Origin: Bryobacterales bacterium
GTDB lineage: Bacteria; Acidobacteriota; Terriglobia; Bryobacterales; Bryobacteraceae
DNA: 64,000 nt
Reading direction: 5' to 3'
Assembly: GCA_016789785.1 (NCBI GenBank)
Contig: JAEUQE010000015.1
Location: 1-64,000, forward strand
A program made the translations under genes and the position numbers. Shown here one piece after another: positions 1 through 8,031 of the stretch (position 1 is its first letter; each line of letters starts with the position of its first letter). Below the pieces are notes generated by a model, which was not told where the DNA came from, did no database searches, and saw nothing but the letters and a program-made list of their open reading frames with translations.

Positions 1-365
1 ACTTCGTTCTGGGTCGAGATCAGCCGGTCAATCATCTTGTTGAAGCTCTGACCCAGAAACTCGATCTCGTCACCCGTCCGGCTGACCTGAATCTGCTCCG
101 GACGGCCCTCTGTCACCGAAGTGATGCCTTCCTGCAACAGCTTCAACGGCCGCGCCAGTAAACGCGTGGTGAACTTTGAGAGCGCCGCCGCCACCGCCAC
201 CACTAACACGCTCATTCCAAGCACTTTGGGAATGTTCACCGTCTCCGGCCGGAAGTCCAGGCCGAACAGGACCATCACCACCCACACCAGCAGCCCCGCC
301 GTAAACACGAAGAACTTCGTGGCCAGCGATCGGTGCGCTGCGGATTGATTCTTCGGCTTGCTCAT
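1..365 (-). CDS. HAMP-domain membrane sensor protein, N-terminal part (cut by window edge)
   Basis: Reading leftward from an ATG at 363-365, an open frame runs off the window start after about 121 codons. It encodes a short cytoplasmic start, a first membrane helix (about residues 18-37, including FVFTAGLLVWVVMVLFG), a very short external loop, a second helix (about 48-64) and then a HAMP-like linker (ARPLKLLQEGITSVTEG, later GDEIEFLGQSFNKMIDRL). HAMP linkers pass a signal from membrane helices to a kinase, cyclase or chemoreceptor output domain, but that domain lies outside the window, so the type of sensor cannot be told. The short external loop suggests sensing within or near the membrane. 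A histidine kinase is the likeliest reading. Confidence 0.8.
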   Translation of the reverse strand, partial: MSKPKNQSAAHRSLATKFFVFTAGLLVWVVMVLFGLDFRPETVNIPKVLGMSVLVVAVAAALSKFTTRLLARPLKLLQEGITSVTEGRPEQIQVSRTGDEIEFLGQSFNKMIDRLISTQNE

Positions 366-530
366 GTCGGGTTACTATCATCTTCCCGTGGGATCGTCAC
401 CGGTCCCATTCGCGAGACACCCTATGAGCCTTAGATTTCGCGTTTAGTATTTAGGGCCTTCAGGGACTGCCCGTTAGTACTTATGGTCTAAATTGCCTAC
501 ATCCGAGCGCGCCGCGGCGATACACGATCG

Positions 531-977
531 TTAATCGATATAGGCAATGCAATCAATCTGAAGGAGTTGGCCCTTCCGCCGGAATCCGGTCGTCCCGAAG
601 TATGACCGCACTGGACGATCCTTCGGAAAGTATGTGTTGTAGACCTCGTTCATTGGGTCCCAATTCGTCTCCGGATCCACCAGTGAAACCTGCACCTTCA
701 ACACCATATCGAGCGACGTGCCGGCTTTCGCCAAACTTTCCTTCATGATGTTGAGGGCATCGGCCGTCTGCTGGCGGATGTCCCCCGCCACCGGACGCCG
801 CTCGGGATACCACCCGCCGATCCCGCTCAGAAACAACAGGTTCCCTGATCGTACGCCGCTGCCGGCAATCAATTGCTTCTTGGGTTTGCCGCCGGATTGC
901 GCCGGCATCGCCCCCGCCCCGGCCAACATCAGTGCCGCGGCGCTCATGGCCGCCCGTCTGGATTCTTTGCTCTTCAT
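531..977 (-). CDS. Exported RidA-family (YjgF/YER057c/UK114) protein
   Basis: 148 residues from the ATG at 977, which has a strong GGGGGAGAGG ribosome site just upstream; a longer frame exists but lacks one. The N-terminus is an export signal (MKSKESRRAAMSAAALMLAGAG, in part) with a twin Arg, so the mature domain probably acts outside the cytoplasm, unusual for RidA. The body has family features: SGNLLFLSGIGG, the helix DIRQQTADALNIMKESLAKAG, and the Arg in PVRSYFGT that binds the carboxylate of imine substrates in RidA. The usual Glu near the C-terminus is Asp (LQIDCIAYI). It lies just downstream of the SelA-like PLP enzyme on the same strand. RidA proteins hydrolyse enamines and imines released by PLP enzymes, so a functional link is plausible. 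Confidence 0.85.
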   Translation of the reverse strand: MKSKESRRAAMSAAALMLAGAGAMPAQSGGKPKKQLIAGSGVRSGNLLFLSGIGGWYPERRPVAGDIRQQTADALNIMKESLAKAGTSLDMVLKVQVSLVDPETNWDPMNEVYNTYFPKDRPVRSYFGTTGFRRKGQLLQIDCIAYID

Positions 978-1000
978 GCCTCTCCCCCTTGCTCTCATGC

Positions 1001-1081
1001 CACTCGCCGCGCCGGCCACTTGGCCCCCCCGAACTCGCCTAACTCCACTTCTCCCGCCATCCCATCGCCTTCCAGCGAACC
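1001..1081 (-). repeat. Decayed partial duplicate of the 3' end of the SelA-like gene
   Basis: Bases 1001-1081 repeat 1163-1243, which is the last coding stretch of the neighbouring SelA-like gene, at an offset of 162 bp. The inner 51 bp (1031-1081 and 1193-1243) are identical and the outer 30 bp carry about five changes. On the minus strand the copy still reads GSLEGDGMAGEVELGEFGGA, then ARRVA and a stop, parallel to GSLEG...ARRVG of the gene. A further CTGGCGGTG match just upstream suggests an internal deletion in the copy. It looks like a local tandem duplication that is decaying between the gene and the RidA-like gene downstream. Confidence 0.85.
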
Positions 1082-1156
1082 GCGTATTTCACCGCCAGCG
1101 TCCCGCCACACAAGCAACGCGCGGAAGCGGCATGCAGTGACATGCGGAGAGCGACG

Positions 1157-2707
1157 CTACCCTACTCGCCGAGCCGACCACTTCGCCCGCCCGAACTCGC
1201 CTAACTCCACTTCTCCCGCCATCCCATCGCCTTCCAGCGAACCACGGAAACGATACGGAATGTGCATCCCCTCCACCGCCAGTACACTCGTGAACTCGAC
1301 GTTCCGGCCTTCCGCCTTGCCCTTCAACTTCGCCTTGGCATGTAGACCCAGATGTAGACCTTGAATCCGCCCCGGGCTCGTCTGCTCCAACACCAACGTG
1401 TGCTTTGCGTGCCCCGCGGCGAACTTCAACTCCACATCCCACGTTCCCGCGAGACTGCCCGCCGGTGCCGGTTGATCCTTCGCCGCCGCGTGCCCCGAAG
1501 CCCCGAAAATTTCGGTGAGCCGCTTGGCGACCATCGCCGGATGTTCCGGCCGCATCGCCACCGCCCGGATCAGAAAGCTCGTCGACTCTCCGCCTGCGTG
1601 CGACATGATTCGAGGCTCACCATGCAACAACTGCTCGTACACTTCAGCGCCGGTAACGCGAATCCGCTGAGGATCCCACGCCACTTCCATGGTCGGGAAT
1701 GGACTCGCACCCGCCGGTGGATTCATCTTCGCCGTCACACCGGGAATCTTCGCGAGCTCCGCCGCAATCTGCTGATACCAACTCCGCCAAGTTTGATACT
1801 CCGCCTCCAGATTACGCTTGCCGTGGAAGAACTCGAGCGCCGTCACCATGCCCACCACTTCTTCCTTGCTCACCTTCATCGAGCGGCCGAAAGCATGATG
1901 CGGAGCGCTGTTCCACCAAGCCGCCGCAACCAGATCCTTACGCCCCGCCAGAACACCCGCGCTTTGCGGCCCGCGCAGGATCTTGCCGCCGCTGTATGCC
2001 ACCAAATCGGCGCCCCGGGAGAGGTACGGATTTGGCTTGATGGGCAACTCGGCCGCCGCGTCCACAACTACGGGCACGCCGCGCTTGTGCGCCGCTTCGG
2101 CGATCTCCTCCAATCGCACATTCTGTTTCGCTTCTCCCGTGCCGAGCACCGCAACCATCGCCGTCCGTTGGCTCAGCGCAGCGTAGAACTCTTCCTTGCT
2201 GTCGAATTCAATCAGCTTCGCACCGGGCGCCCGGAACGCATGGTCATAGTCGTTGCGGGATTGCTTTGCGATCAGCACTTCATTGCGCAAGCCGCTGGTC
2301 TCCGGAAGCTGCTTCATCTTCTCGGGATCGCCACCAGTCATCGACGCGGCGGTCGCATGAACCAGCGCCGCGGCGCACCCACACGTGATAATCGCGGATT
2401 CCGCGCCCAGCAACTCCGCTACACGCGCACCGGCTTTCTCCATCAGTTCATCGAGGTTCACAGCCCATTGCGACGCGTCCTCCATCGCCTGCTTCACTTC
2501 CGCCAACATCGGCGCGCCACCGTTGATCGTGTAGGTGGCGGTCATGTTGATAAACGGCGTCACGCCGAGCCGCGAATATACGCCGGCGGGTTCTGTTTTC
2601 GCGGGTGCGGCGGATCCAGCGGCGGGCAGCAACATCGCGGCTGCACCCGACTGAAATACCTGACGGCGGCTGAATCGCTTCGATGTGTCGAATCGCTTCG
2701 ATGGCAT
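1157..2707 (-). CDS. Exported SelA-like PLP-dependent enzyme
   Basis: 516 residues. A twin-arginine type signal (SRRQVFQSGAAAMLLPAAG) opens the protein, followed by a fold-type I PLP domain of the SelA/DgaE group: PFINMTATYTINGG near residue 52, CGCAAALVHATAAS, VVVDAAAELP as the Asp that pairs with the pyridine nitrogen, and AYSGGKILRGPQSAG with the PLP lysine near residue 242. About 100 C-terminal residues from AGTWDVELKF onward form a separate beta-rich segment. True SelA makes Sec-tRNA, but an exported protein with no tRNA partner nearby points to the lyase or aldolase relatives such as D-glucosaminate-6-phosphate ammonia-lyase. The RidA-like gene follows on the same strand. Substrate unknown. 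Confidence 0.85.
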   Translation of the reverse strand: MPSKRFDTSKRFSRRQVFQSGAAAMLLPAAGSAAPAKTEPAGVYSRLGVTPFINMTATYTINGGAPMLAEVKQAMEDASQWAVNLDELMEKAGARVAELLGAESAIITCGCAAALVHATAASMTGGDPEKMKQLPETSGLRNEVLIAKQSRNDYDHAFRAPGAKLIEFDSKEEFYAALSQRTAMVAVLGTGEAKQNVRLEEIAEAAHKRGVPVVVDAAAELPIKPNPYLSRGADLVAYSGGKILRGPQSAGVLAGRKDLVAAAWWNSAPHHAFGRSMKVSKEEVVGMVTALEFFHGKRNLEAEYQTWRSWYQQIAAELAKIPGVTAKMNPPAGASPFPTMEVAWDPQRIRVTGAEVYEQLLHGEPRIMSHAGGESTSFLIRAVAMRPEHPAMVAKRLTEIFGASGHAAAKDQPAPAGSLAGTWDVELKFAAGHAKHTLVLEQTSPGRIQGLHLGLHAKAKLKGKAEGRNVEFTSVLAVEGMHIPYRFRGSLEGDGMAGEVELGEFGRAKWSARRVG

Positions 2708-2778
2708 GGGACTGATAATAACCCATGCTAGACTGAAGCGGAACCGGTTTCCCGAATACGGAACGCTTCATTGAACGG

Positions 2779-3705
2779 ATGCCTCACTCGTCCCGCCTCT
2801 CCACATCGATTTGTGGAATCCCACTGAAAAACCCAGTGCTTGCCGCCTCCGGTACATTTGCTTACGGCGTGGAGTTCGCCACGCTGGTCGATCTGAATGC
2901 GCTTGGCGGCATCGTGGTGAAAGGACTCTCCGCGAAGCCAATCGATGGCAATCCTCCGCCTCGCATCTGGGAGACCGAAGCGGGCATGATGAACAGCATC
3001 GGCCTGCAGAACATCGGCGTGCGTGCCTTTGTCGCGGAGAAACTCCCGCACTTGCGCGGCCTCGGCACGCCTGTCTTCGCGAACGTCTTTGGCTATGCCT
3101 CGGAAGACTACCTCGAAGTCGTGCGCGTGCTGGAAGACGCCGAGGGCATCGCGGCCTACGAACTGAACGTATCGTGCCCGAATACGAAGCATGGCGGCAT
3201 CTTCTTTTCGAGCGATCCCGCGTTGCTCTCGGATCTGATCGCTTCCATCCGCCGCCTCAACCCCAGGCGGCCACTCATCGTGAAGCTATCGCCCAACGTC
3301 GCCCGCATCGACCCGATTGCGAAGGCCGCGGAGGAGTCCGGCGCCGATGCCATCTCGCTGGTCAATACGTTCGTTTCGCTTGCCATCGATCCAAGAACGC
3401 GCCGTCCGCGCATTGGTGCGAACTTCGGAGGACTTTCCGGGCCCGCAATCAAGCCCATCGCGTTGCGCATGGTGTACGAAGCGGCAAAGGCTGTCAAAGT
3501 TCCGGTGATCGGATTGGGCGGGATTGCGAATGGAGAAGATGCCGCCGAGTTCCTGATCGCCGGCGCCTCAGCGGTGGAAGTCGGCACCGCGACGTTCTGG
3601 GATCCCGAATCGCCTTTGCGCATCGCGCGTGAATTGGAGCGCTTCCTTGAAAGCGAAAACATCGGCAGTGTGCGCGACATCGTCGGCACGCTGCGTTTGA
3701 ACTGA
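2779..3705 (+). CDS. pyrD: Dihydroorotate dehydrogenase, class 1B type catalytic subunit
   Basis: 308 residues, normal length for the class 1 enzyme. It oxidises dihydroorotate to orotate in pyrimidine synthesis using FMN in the cytosol. The N-terminus [16 protein letters not shown], the catalytic-cysteine motif [11 protein letters not shown] (Cys near residue 133), IVKLSPNV and the FMN phosphate site [17 protein letters not shown] all fit. NVSCPNxKHGG is the class 1B pattern, whose partner is the iron-sulfur flavoprotein PyrK; no pyrK is in the window. It is transcribed divergently from the SelA-like gene across about 70 bp and is followed after 25 bp by a RidA gene on the same strand, so those two are probably co-transcribed. 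Confidence 0.96.
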   Translation: MPHSSRLSTSICGIPLKNPVLAASGTFAYGVEFATLVDLNALGGIVVKGLSAKPIDGNPPPRIWETEAGMMNSIGLQNIGVRAFVAEKLPHLRGLGTPVFANVFGYASEDYLEVVRVLEDAEGIAAYELNVSCPNTKHGGIFFSSDPALLSDLIASIRRLNPRRPLIVKLSPNVARIDPIAKAAEESGADAISLVNTFVSLAIDPRTRRPRIGANFGGLSGPAIKPIALRMVYEAAKAVKVPVIGLGGIANGEDAAEFLIAGASAVEVGTATFWDPESPLRIARELERFLESENIGSVRDIVGTLRLN

Positions 3706-3730
3706 TGCGCGAAGATGGAGATTACTCACC

Positions 3731-4111
3731 ATGAAACAGATCATTTCCACTGAGGGCGCGCCGAAAGCTATCGGCCCTTATTCGCAGGCAGTCGCCTACA
3801 ACGGCCTGGTTTATTTGAGCGGGCAGATTCCACTTGATCCGCAGACAGGCCAGGTTGTGGACGGCGATATCGCGGCCCAGACACATCGCGTGATGCGCAA
3901 CCTGAAAGCGGTGCTCGAAGCCGCGGGCAGTTCGCTCGATCATGTGCTCAAGACCACGGTGTTCCTCAAGGACATGGGCGAATTCGCGGCGATGAACCAA
4001 GTCTACGGGGAGTACTTCACCTCGAATCCGCCGGCCCGCGCCACGGTGGAAGTGGTGCGGTTGCCTCGCGACGTGCGAGTGGAGATTGAAGCCGTCGCGA
4101 TTGCGAAGTAG
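3731..4111 (+). CDS. ridA: RidA family 2-iminobutanoate/2-iminopropanoate deaminase
   Basis: 126 residues, the standard length for RidA. It hydrolyses reactive enamine/imine products of PLP enzymes to keto acids and protects cytosolic enzymes from 2-aminoacrylate damage. Family marks: [42 protein letters not shown], the substrate-binding Arg in PPARATVEV and the Glu in VEIEAVAI. There is no signal peptide, unlike the RidA-like protein at 531-977. A GGAG ribosome site lies about 10 bases before the ATG. It probably shares a transcript with pyrD. Confidence 0.95.
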   Translation: MKQIISTEGAPKAIGPYSQAVAYNGLVYLSGQIPLDPQTGQVVDGDIAAQTHRVMRNLKAVLEAAGSSLDHVLKTTVFLKDMGEFAAMNQVYGEYFTSNPPARATVEVVRLPRDVRVEIEAVAIAK

Positions 4112-4130
4112 AACGATTGTGAAGTAGCGT

Positions 4131-4499
4131 CTACACCGGCGCCTTCTCGTATTGCATCGCCCCTACGACATTGCCTTCGGGGTCTTGAAAAAAGATCAGT
4201 GTCCCCACCGTCGGGATGGTGACCTTCGGCATCAGAATCTTGCCGCCCATACTCTCCACCGCTGCTTGCGTGACGTCGATGTCTGCAACGCCAAAGGAAC
4301 ACTCCATGCCCGCCATTCTGAGTCCAGGAACGATTTCGCGGCGTGGTTGAATCGCGGCCATCACGCCAGGGTCCGAGGTGTTGAAGAACCCCGGGGGCCC
4401 CCATGGCTGGAACTTCCAGCCGAAGACCTTCTCATAGAAGCCGCGAGCGCGGTCCACGTCATCGCAGTTGATGGCAAAGTGCCGTAGTGTGTCTGGCAT
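4131..4499 (-). CDS. VOC superfamily (glyoxalase/bleomycin-resistance fold) protein
   Basis: 122 residues. The N-terminus RHFAINCDDVDRARGFYEKVFGW is the classic VOC opening, with a metal-ligand His and the FYxxVFGW helix. The C-terminal half ends in IFFQDPEGNVVGAMQYE, the usual second beta-alpha-beta module with a metal-binding Glu position. VOC proteins include glyoxalase I, dioxygenases and small-molecule sequestering proteins; nothing here narrows the substrate. It is divergent from the AraC regulator with 55 bp between the start codons, so the regulator may act on both genes. That is inference. Confidence 0.9.
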   Translation of the reverse strand: MPDTLRHFAINCDDVDRARGFYEKVFGWKFQPWGPPGFFNTSDPGVMAAIQPRREIVPGLRMAGMECSFGVADIDVTQAAVESMGGKILMPKVTIPTVGTLIFFQDPEGNVVGAMQYEKAPV

Positions 4500-4554
4500 G
4501 GGACCATCCTAAGACGGAAGGTGCCGTGTCGGAATTACGATAAACTGTCAATTC

Positions 4555-5304
4555 ATGTCGAAAATCCGACACGACGGCGCGCTGATTCGCACCTACCCGG
4601 TGACCTTCCATTCGCCCCAGACGGTCTACTATCCGGTGAGGGGATGGGATCAACTGATCTACGCCAAACAAGGCGTGGTGAGTGTGCAGACGGGCCCCGG
4701 CGTGTGGGTGCTTCCGGCGCATCGCGCATTGTGGGTGCCGGATGGCGTGGACCACCGGATTCATATCACCACGCCTGCTTCCCTGCGCTCGATCTACCTT
4801 CGCGCGCGTGCCGCACGGCAGTTGCCGCGAAGTTGTTGCGTGGTCAACGTGCCGCCGCTGTTGCGCGAACTGATTCTCGCGTGCGTGCGGCTGGGTGCAC
4901 TGAAGTCACGCAAGCCCGCGCATCGGAGGCTGGCCGGAGTGTTGCTGGATCAGTTGCGGACGTTGCCCGCGGCGCCGCTGCAGTTGCCGCAACCACGATG
5001 TACACGCGCGGTGCTGATGGCGAAGATTCTCCGCGATCATCCGGATTGGTCGTTGCCGGCGGCCGCGCGGGAATGCGGCAGCAGCGTACGCACGATGGAG
5101 CGGTTGTTTCGCGAGGAGACCGGAATGTCTCTGGGCGCATGGCTGCGCCGGATGCGTTTGCAGCTTGCGTTGGAACACCTGGCCGCCGGTGCGACGGTGA
5201 GTGAAGCCGCAAAGAAGAGTGGGTACAACCCAAGCTCGTTCGTGTCGATGTTCCGCCGGGAACTTGGTGTGACGCCTGGATGTTACTTCGGCGACGCGGC
5301 GTGA
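4555..5304 (+). CDS. AraC family transcriptional regulator
   Basis: 249 residues. The N-terminal 90 or so form a cupin-like sensor (WDQLIYAKQGVVSVQTGPGVWVLPAHRALWVPDGV). The C-terminal 100 hold the two helix-turn-helix motifs of the family: WSLPAAARECGSSVRTMERL followed by FREETGMSLGAWLRRMRLQ, then ATVSEAAKKSGYNPSSFVSMFRRELG. The order and length match one-component AraC activators that sense a small ligand in the cupin. The start ATG is 55 bp from the start of the divergent VOC gene, which is its most likely target besides itself. The ligand is unknown. Confidence 0.93.
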   Translation: MSKIRHDGALIRTYPVTFHSPQTVYYPVRGWDQLIYAKQGVVSVQTGPGVWVLPAHRALWVPDGVDHRIHITTPASLRSIYLRARAARQLPRSCCVVNVPPLLRELILACVRLGALKSRKPAHRRLAGVLLDQLRTLPAAPLQLPQPRCTRAVLMAKILRDHPDWSLPAAARECGSSVRTMERLFREETGMSLGAWLRRMRLQLALEHLAAGATVSEAAKKSGYNPSSFVSMFRRELGVTPGCYFGDAA

Positions 5305-5773
5305 TCGGGCAGGCTGCCGGAGAGTCGTGTTCGTTGCGCGGAGCAGTGCACTCGCGCACCGCGTCGCGGGGGCGAGTGCTTCACCGGACCGTTGTTGTGA
5401 CAGCGGCGGGCCACTTCGCGACGCCGAGCGACGGCGCTGCGGCTGGACTGGCCCGCCAGATTGCGCCAGCGGCTGTGCCCGACGTCTCCTTGCTTGCAGT
5501 GCCGCCCGCTCGCGCTTCTCCTCGCGGAGACTTGCAGTCCGTCGCGCTGCCAGATACCTTTCGGCTGCTTGTCGCAGGCCGCAATCTGCTGTCGGCCGCT
5601 CCCGCGCGGTCGAGCCACGTCGATATCAAGGAGTGCCCGCCACCATCGTCCGAATCGCCAAACACGAGAGCCATGCTGACTCTGGGGTGGAAACATGCCA
5701 TGGAATAGGAGGCCTATCGCTGCCGGGCCGCGTCCATGAGTTGCCTTCGGGCTTCGAGTCTGCGCCAAGCAGA
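5305..5773. other. Intergenic stretch, no supported gene
   Basis: About 470 bp between the AraC stop and the terminator hairpin of the response-regulator gene. Open frames exist on both strands because of high GC, but their translations are low-complexity Arg/Ala/Ser/Pro-rich, have no recognisable motif and no convincing ribosome site. I cannot tell whether it is a dead gene or spacer. Confidence 0.5.
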
Positions 5774-5810
5774 ACGACCCGCCTCGCGCGCAGGCGGGGA
5801 GGCGGGTCGT
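5774..5810 (-). terminator. Hairpin terminator after the NarL-type regulator gene
   Basis: A perfect 11-bp inverted repeat (ACGACCCGCCT at 5774-5784 with AGGCGGGTCGT at 5800-5810) encloses a 15-base loop. It lies 25 bp past the stop codon of the minus-strand response-regulator gene. The bases that follow on the minus strand are only moderately T-rich (TCTGCTTGG), so termination strength is uncertain. Confidence 0.6.
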
Positions 5811-5835
5811 CTACTCGAGAACCGATATCGAAAGC

Positions 5836-6564
5836 TCAGCGTTCCTGCGCGATGTGCAGTCCCTTGTGAATCGCGTACAGGGCCAACTCGAGACGGTCAG
5901 AGACGCCGAGTTTATCGAAGATGTTGTGCAGGTGGTTCTTCACCGTCTGCTCACTAATGAACATCTTCTCCGCCATCTCCTTGTTCTTGTACCCTTGCGC
6001 GACCAGTTGCACGATCTCACGTTCCCGCGTGCTCAGCGGCGAACGCTCTCTGCCCTTGGTCATGCCGCTGCCACCGAGTTCGCTGGCCGGGCTCGCAAAC
6101 TGCCGCATCACCGCGGCCGTTGTATGCGAATCCAACCAAATTTCTCCGGAGTTCACCTTCCGGATGCTCTTCACAATCAGCTCCGGCGCGGTCTGCTTCA
6201 GCACAATCCCCGAACAGCCGAGCTTCATCGCCTGTACGAATTCGTTCTTGTCGTCCGACGCAGTAAGGACGATCACTCTGGCCTTGCGGCCGCTGGCCTG
6301 GATGCTCTGGAGGACGCTCAAGCCGTCCAAATTTGGCATCCGCAGATCCAGCAGCACTACGTCAGGTTCGATCTCCTGGATCAATTCGAGAACCTGCCGG
6401 CCGTCGCTCGCTTCTCCTACCACCTTGATGTCGTCTTCCAACATCAACAGCTTCTTCAGACCATCCCGCACAATCGGGTGATCGTCGGCGATCACCACGC
6501 GGATGTTCTTCGTCGTTTCCTGTACTACTTCACTTACTTCTTGAACTGAGTTTTCTGCAAGCAT
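5836..6564 (-). CDS. NarL/FixJ family response regulator (orphan)
   Basis: 242 residues from the ATG at 6564, preceded by AAGGGC; an in-frame GTG at 6606 would add 14 residues. Receiver domain: IRVVIADDHPIVRDGLKKLL with the acidic pocket, phospho-acceptor Asp73 in LLDLRMPNLDG, the Thr switch in VIVLTASDD and Lys in IVLKQTAPEL. Linker about 150-170. C-terminal LuxR-type HTH: LSTREREIVQLVAQGYKNKEMAEKMFIS, then EQTVKNHLHNIFDKLGV. It is a DNA-binding two-component regulator of cytosolic location. No histidine kinase is adjacent, so its partner is elsewhere (the sensor at the window start lies 5.5 kb away). Confidence 0.95.
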   Translation of the reverse strand: MLAENSVQEVSEVVQETTKNIRVVIADDHPIVRDGLKKLLMLEDDIKVVGEASDGRQVLELIQEIEPDVVLLDLRMPNLDGLSVLQSIQASGRKARVIVLTASDDKNEFVQAMKLGCSGIVLKQTAPELIVKSIRKVNSGEIWLDSHTTAAVMRQFASPASELGGSGMTKGRERSPLSTREREIVQLVAQGYKNKEMAEKMFISEQTVKNHLHNIFDKLGVSDRLELALYAIHKGLHIAQER

Positions 6565-6794
6565 GGCTGTGCCCTTATTCAAGCCAACTCTCAACTCACC
6601 AACCACTCACTTCCCTAACTTCGACGACCTGTTCTGCCCCTTTGGCCTTGCCCACTGGATCGCCTCCAGCCGGCCATCGCATCCGAACTGTCAAGGGCTG
6701 GCGAGTACCACGACTTGATTCTATTTCGTTCTAGTACTCTCGACAAATCAGCACAGCACCCTAACGCGCTAAGGCGGTTCACCCTATTAGACCC

Positions 6795-7937
6795 TTAGGG
6801 AAGAGTACTACGGAAAGGCAGCCTTACCCGCTCTGTGTATACAGTTGCCTTCAAACGGTCGAGCGCTCCTGCCCTCACCAGCCCCTGGTAATACCATATT
6901 ACGACGCCCGGCAAGCCTCGCTCCCGCGTTGCCTCGATCATTTGGATCAACACCGCCGGATCGTTCGAGTTCGTGATGTCTACTCCTGGCACAAGCCGGC
7001 TGGTATCCGGCGTGGCACGAATCTGCCGGTCCAACTCCGCGACATAACTTTCCAGGTCGCGGCGGTACACCTGCGGGGTCACAAAGTCCAGCGACCCCTC
7101 CCTCATCCATGTGGGATAGTCCTGTCCGAAATTCACATAGGCGAACGTCCACAGCCCGGGCGCATTCGTCACCAGCATCCGCCAGTCCTGATCCTTCAGC
7201 GTCCGGTACAGACGTCCCACAAACTGGTTGATCCTCCGCGACCGCCACTGCAGCCAGCCCGCGTCCGCCTCGTTCTGCGGCGGCTGCCGTCCATCGTTCT
7301 CCGACGCATACAACTGCTTCGTGAAGTCGTCGTAGCCACAATCGAGCGCGGGAAGCCTCGCGCGGTCGAACTGGATGGACGGCACGTTGTAGCGATCGGC
7401 CAGCTCCGCCATCAAATCGAGCATGAACTTCTGCACATCGGGATGGAAGTGATTCATCCACGTGAAGAACGACCCATCCGCCATCGGGTAACGGAAATCG
7501 CCATCCTTCTTCCGCGCCACCCAATCCGGATGAGCCGTGAAAATGGGTCCCTGATTGTCCGGCCCCGCCCGCCGCGAACTCCATCCGCCAATGAATCCAT
7601 ACTCCACCCAGGGCACTACCGTCAGCCCAACTTCGCGCGCCTCGTCGATCGACTCCTGCAGGAGGTCCCGCCCGGCATACTGCGGATCAATCCGGATCCC
7701 CGTTTCGCGTTCGAAGACGTCGCTTGGCCACATCGGATAGCCCTGCGACCACACCAGAATGTAGACGAGGTTGAAGTTGGCATCGGCGAGATTGCGCATC
7801 ATGGTGCGAATCTGCTCCCGCGAACCGAGCGAGTCTCTTGCCACCCATACTCCGCGCACCTCCGCCGGCGCGCCCATTGCCGGCACCTCGCCCATCAGTG
7901 CCAGCCCACAGGCAACAGCGAACCGCTTTCGAGTCAT
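6795..7937 (-). CDS. Exported GHL10-family (family 10-like) glycosidase-like protein
   Basis: 380 residues with an N-terminal signal (RKRFAVACGLALMGEVPAMG). The mature protein starts with VRGVWVARDSLGSREQIRTM and continues NFNLVYILVWSQGYPMWPS, then GLTVVPWVEYGF, PSIQFDRARLP and DFVTPQVYRRDLESYVAEL. These are the TIM-barrel strands of the glycosyl-hydrolase-like 10 family (PF02638), whose members act on peptidoglycan or exopolysaccharides in a few studied cases. Acidic residues at strand ends (QFDRAR, VPWVEYG) are candidates for catalysis. It lies upstream of the NarL regulator on the same strand with a 230-bp gap. The substrate is not deducible. Confidence 0.88.
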   Translation of the reverse strand: MTRKRFAVACGLALMGEVPAMGAPAEVRGVWVARDSLGSREQIRTMMRNLADANFNLVYILVWSQGYPMWPSDVFERETGIRIDPQYAGRDLLQESIDEAREVGLTVVPWVEYGFIGGWSSRRAGPDNQGPIFTAHPDWVARKKDGDFRYPMADGSFFTWMNHFHPDVQKFMLDLMAELADRYNVPSIQFDRARLPALDCGYDDFTKQLYASENDGRQPPQNEADAGWLQWRSRRINQFVGRLYRTLKDQDWRMLVTNAPGLWTFAYVNFGQDYPTWMREGSLDFVTPQVYRRDLESYVAELDRQIRATPDTSRLVPGVDITNSNDPAVLIQMIEATRERGLPGVVIWYYQGLVRAGALDRLKATVYTERVRLPFRSTLP

Positions 7938-8031
7938 TTTCCTTTCAGAATAGCGTCACAAACGCCACCAAGTTTGCGGCCCGGCTATCGAAAAGTACGA
8001 TTTTGTACGATATATCGATAACCGGACCATC

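Noticed and set aside
5280..5768. Overlapping open frames after the AraC gene as genes
   Set aside because: Both strands are open due to GC content; low-complexity translations and no ribosome sites.
7995..8025. TACGA-rich direct repeats (TACGATTTTGTACGATATATCG) before the first kinase
   Set aside because: AT-rich promoter-like sequence, but too short and not matched elsewhere in the window to claim an operator.
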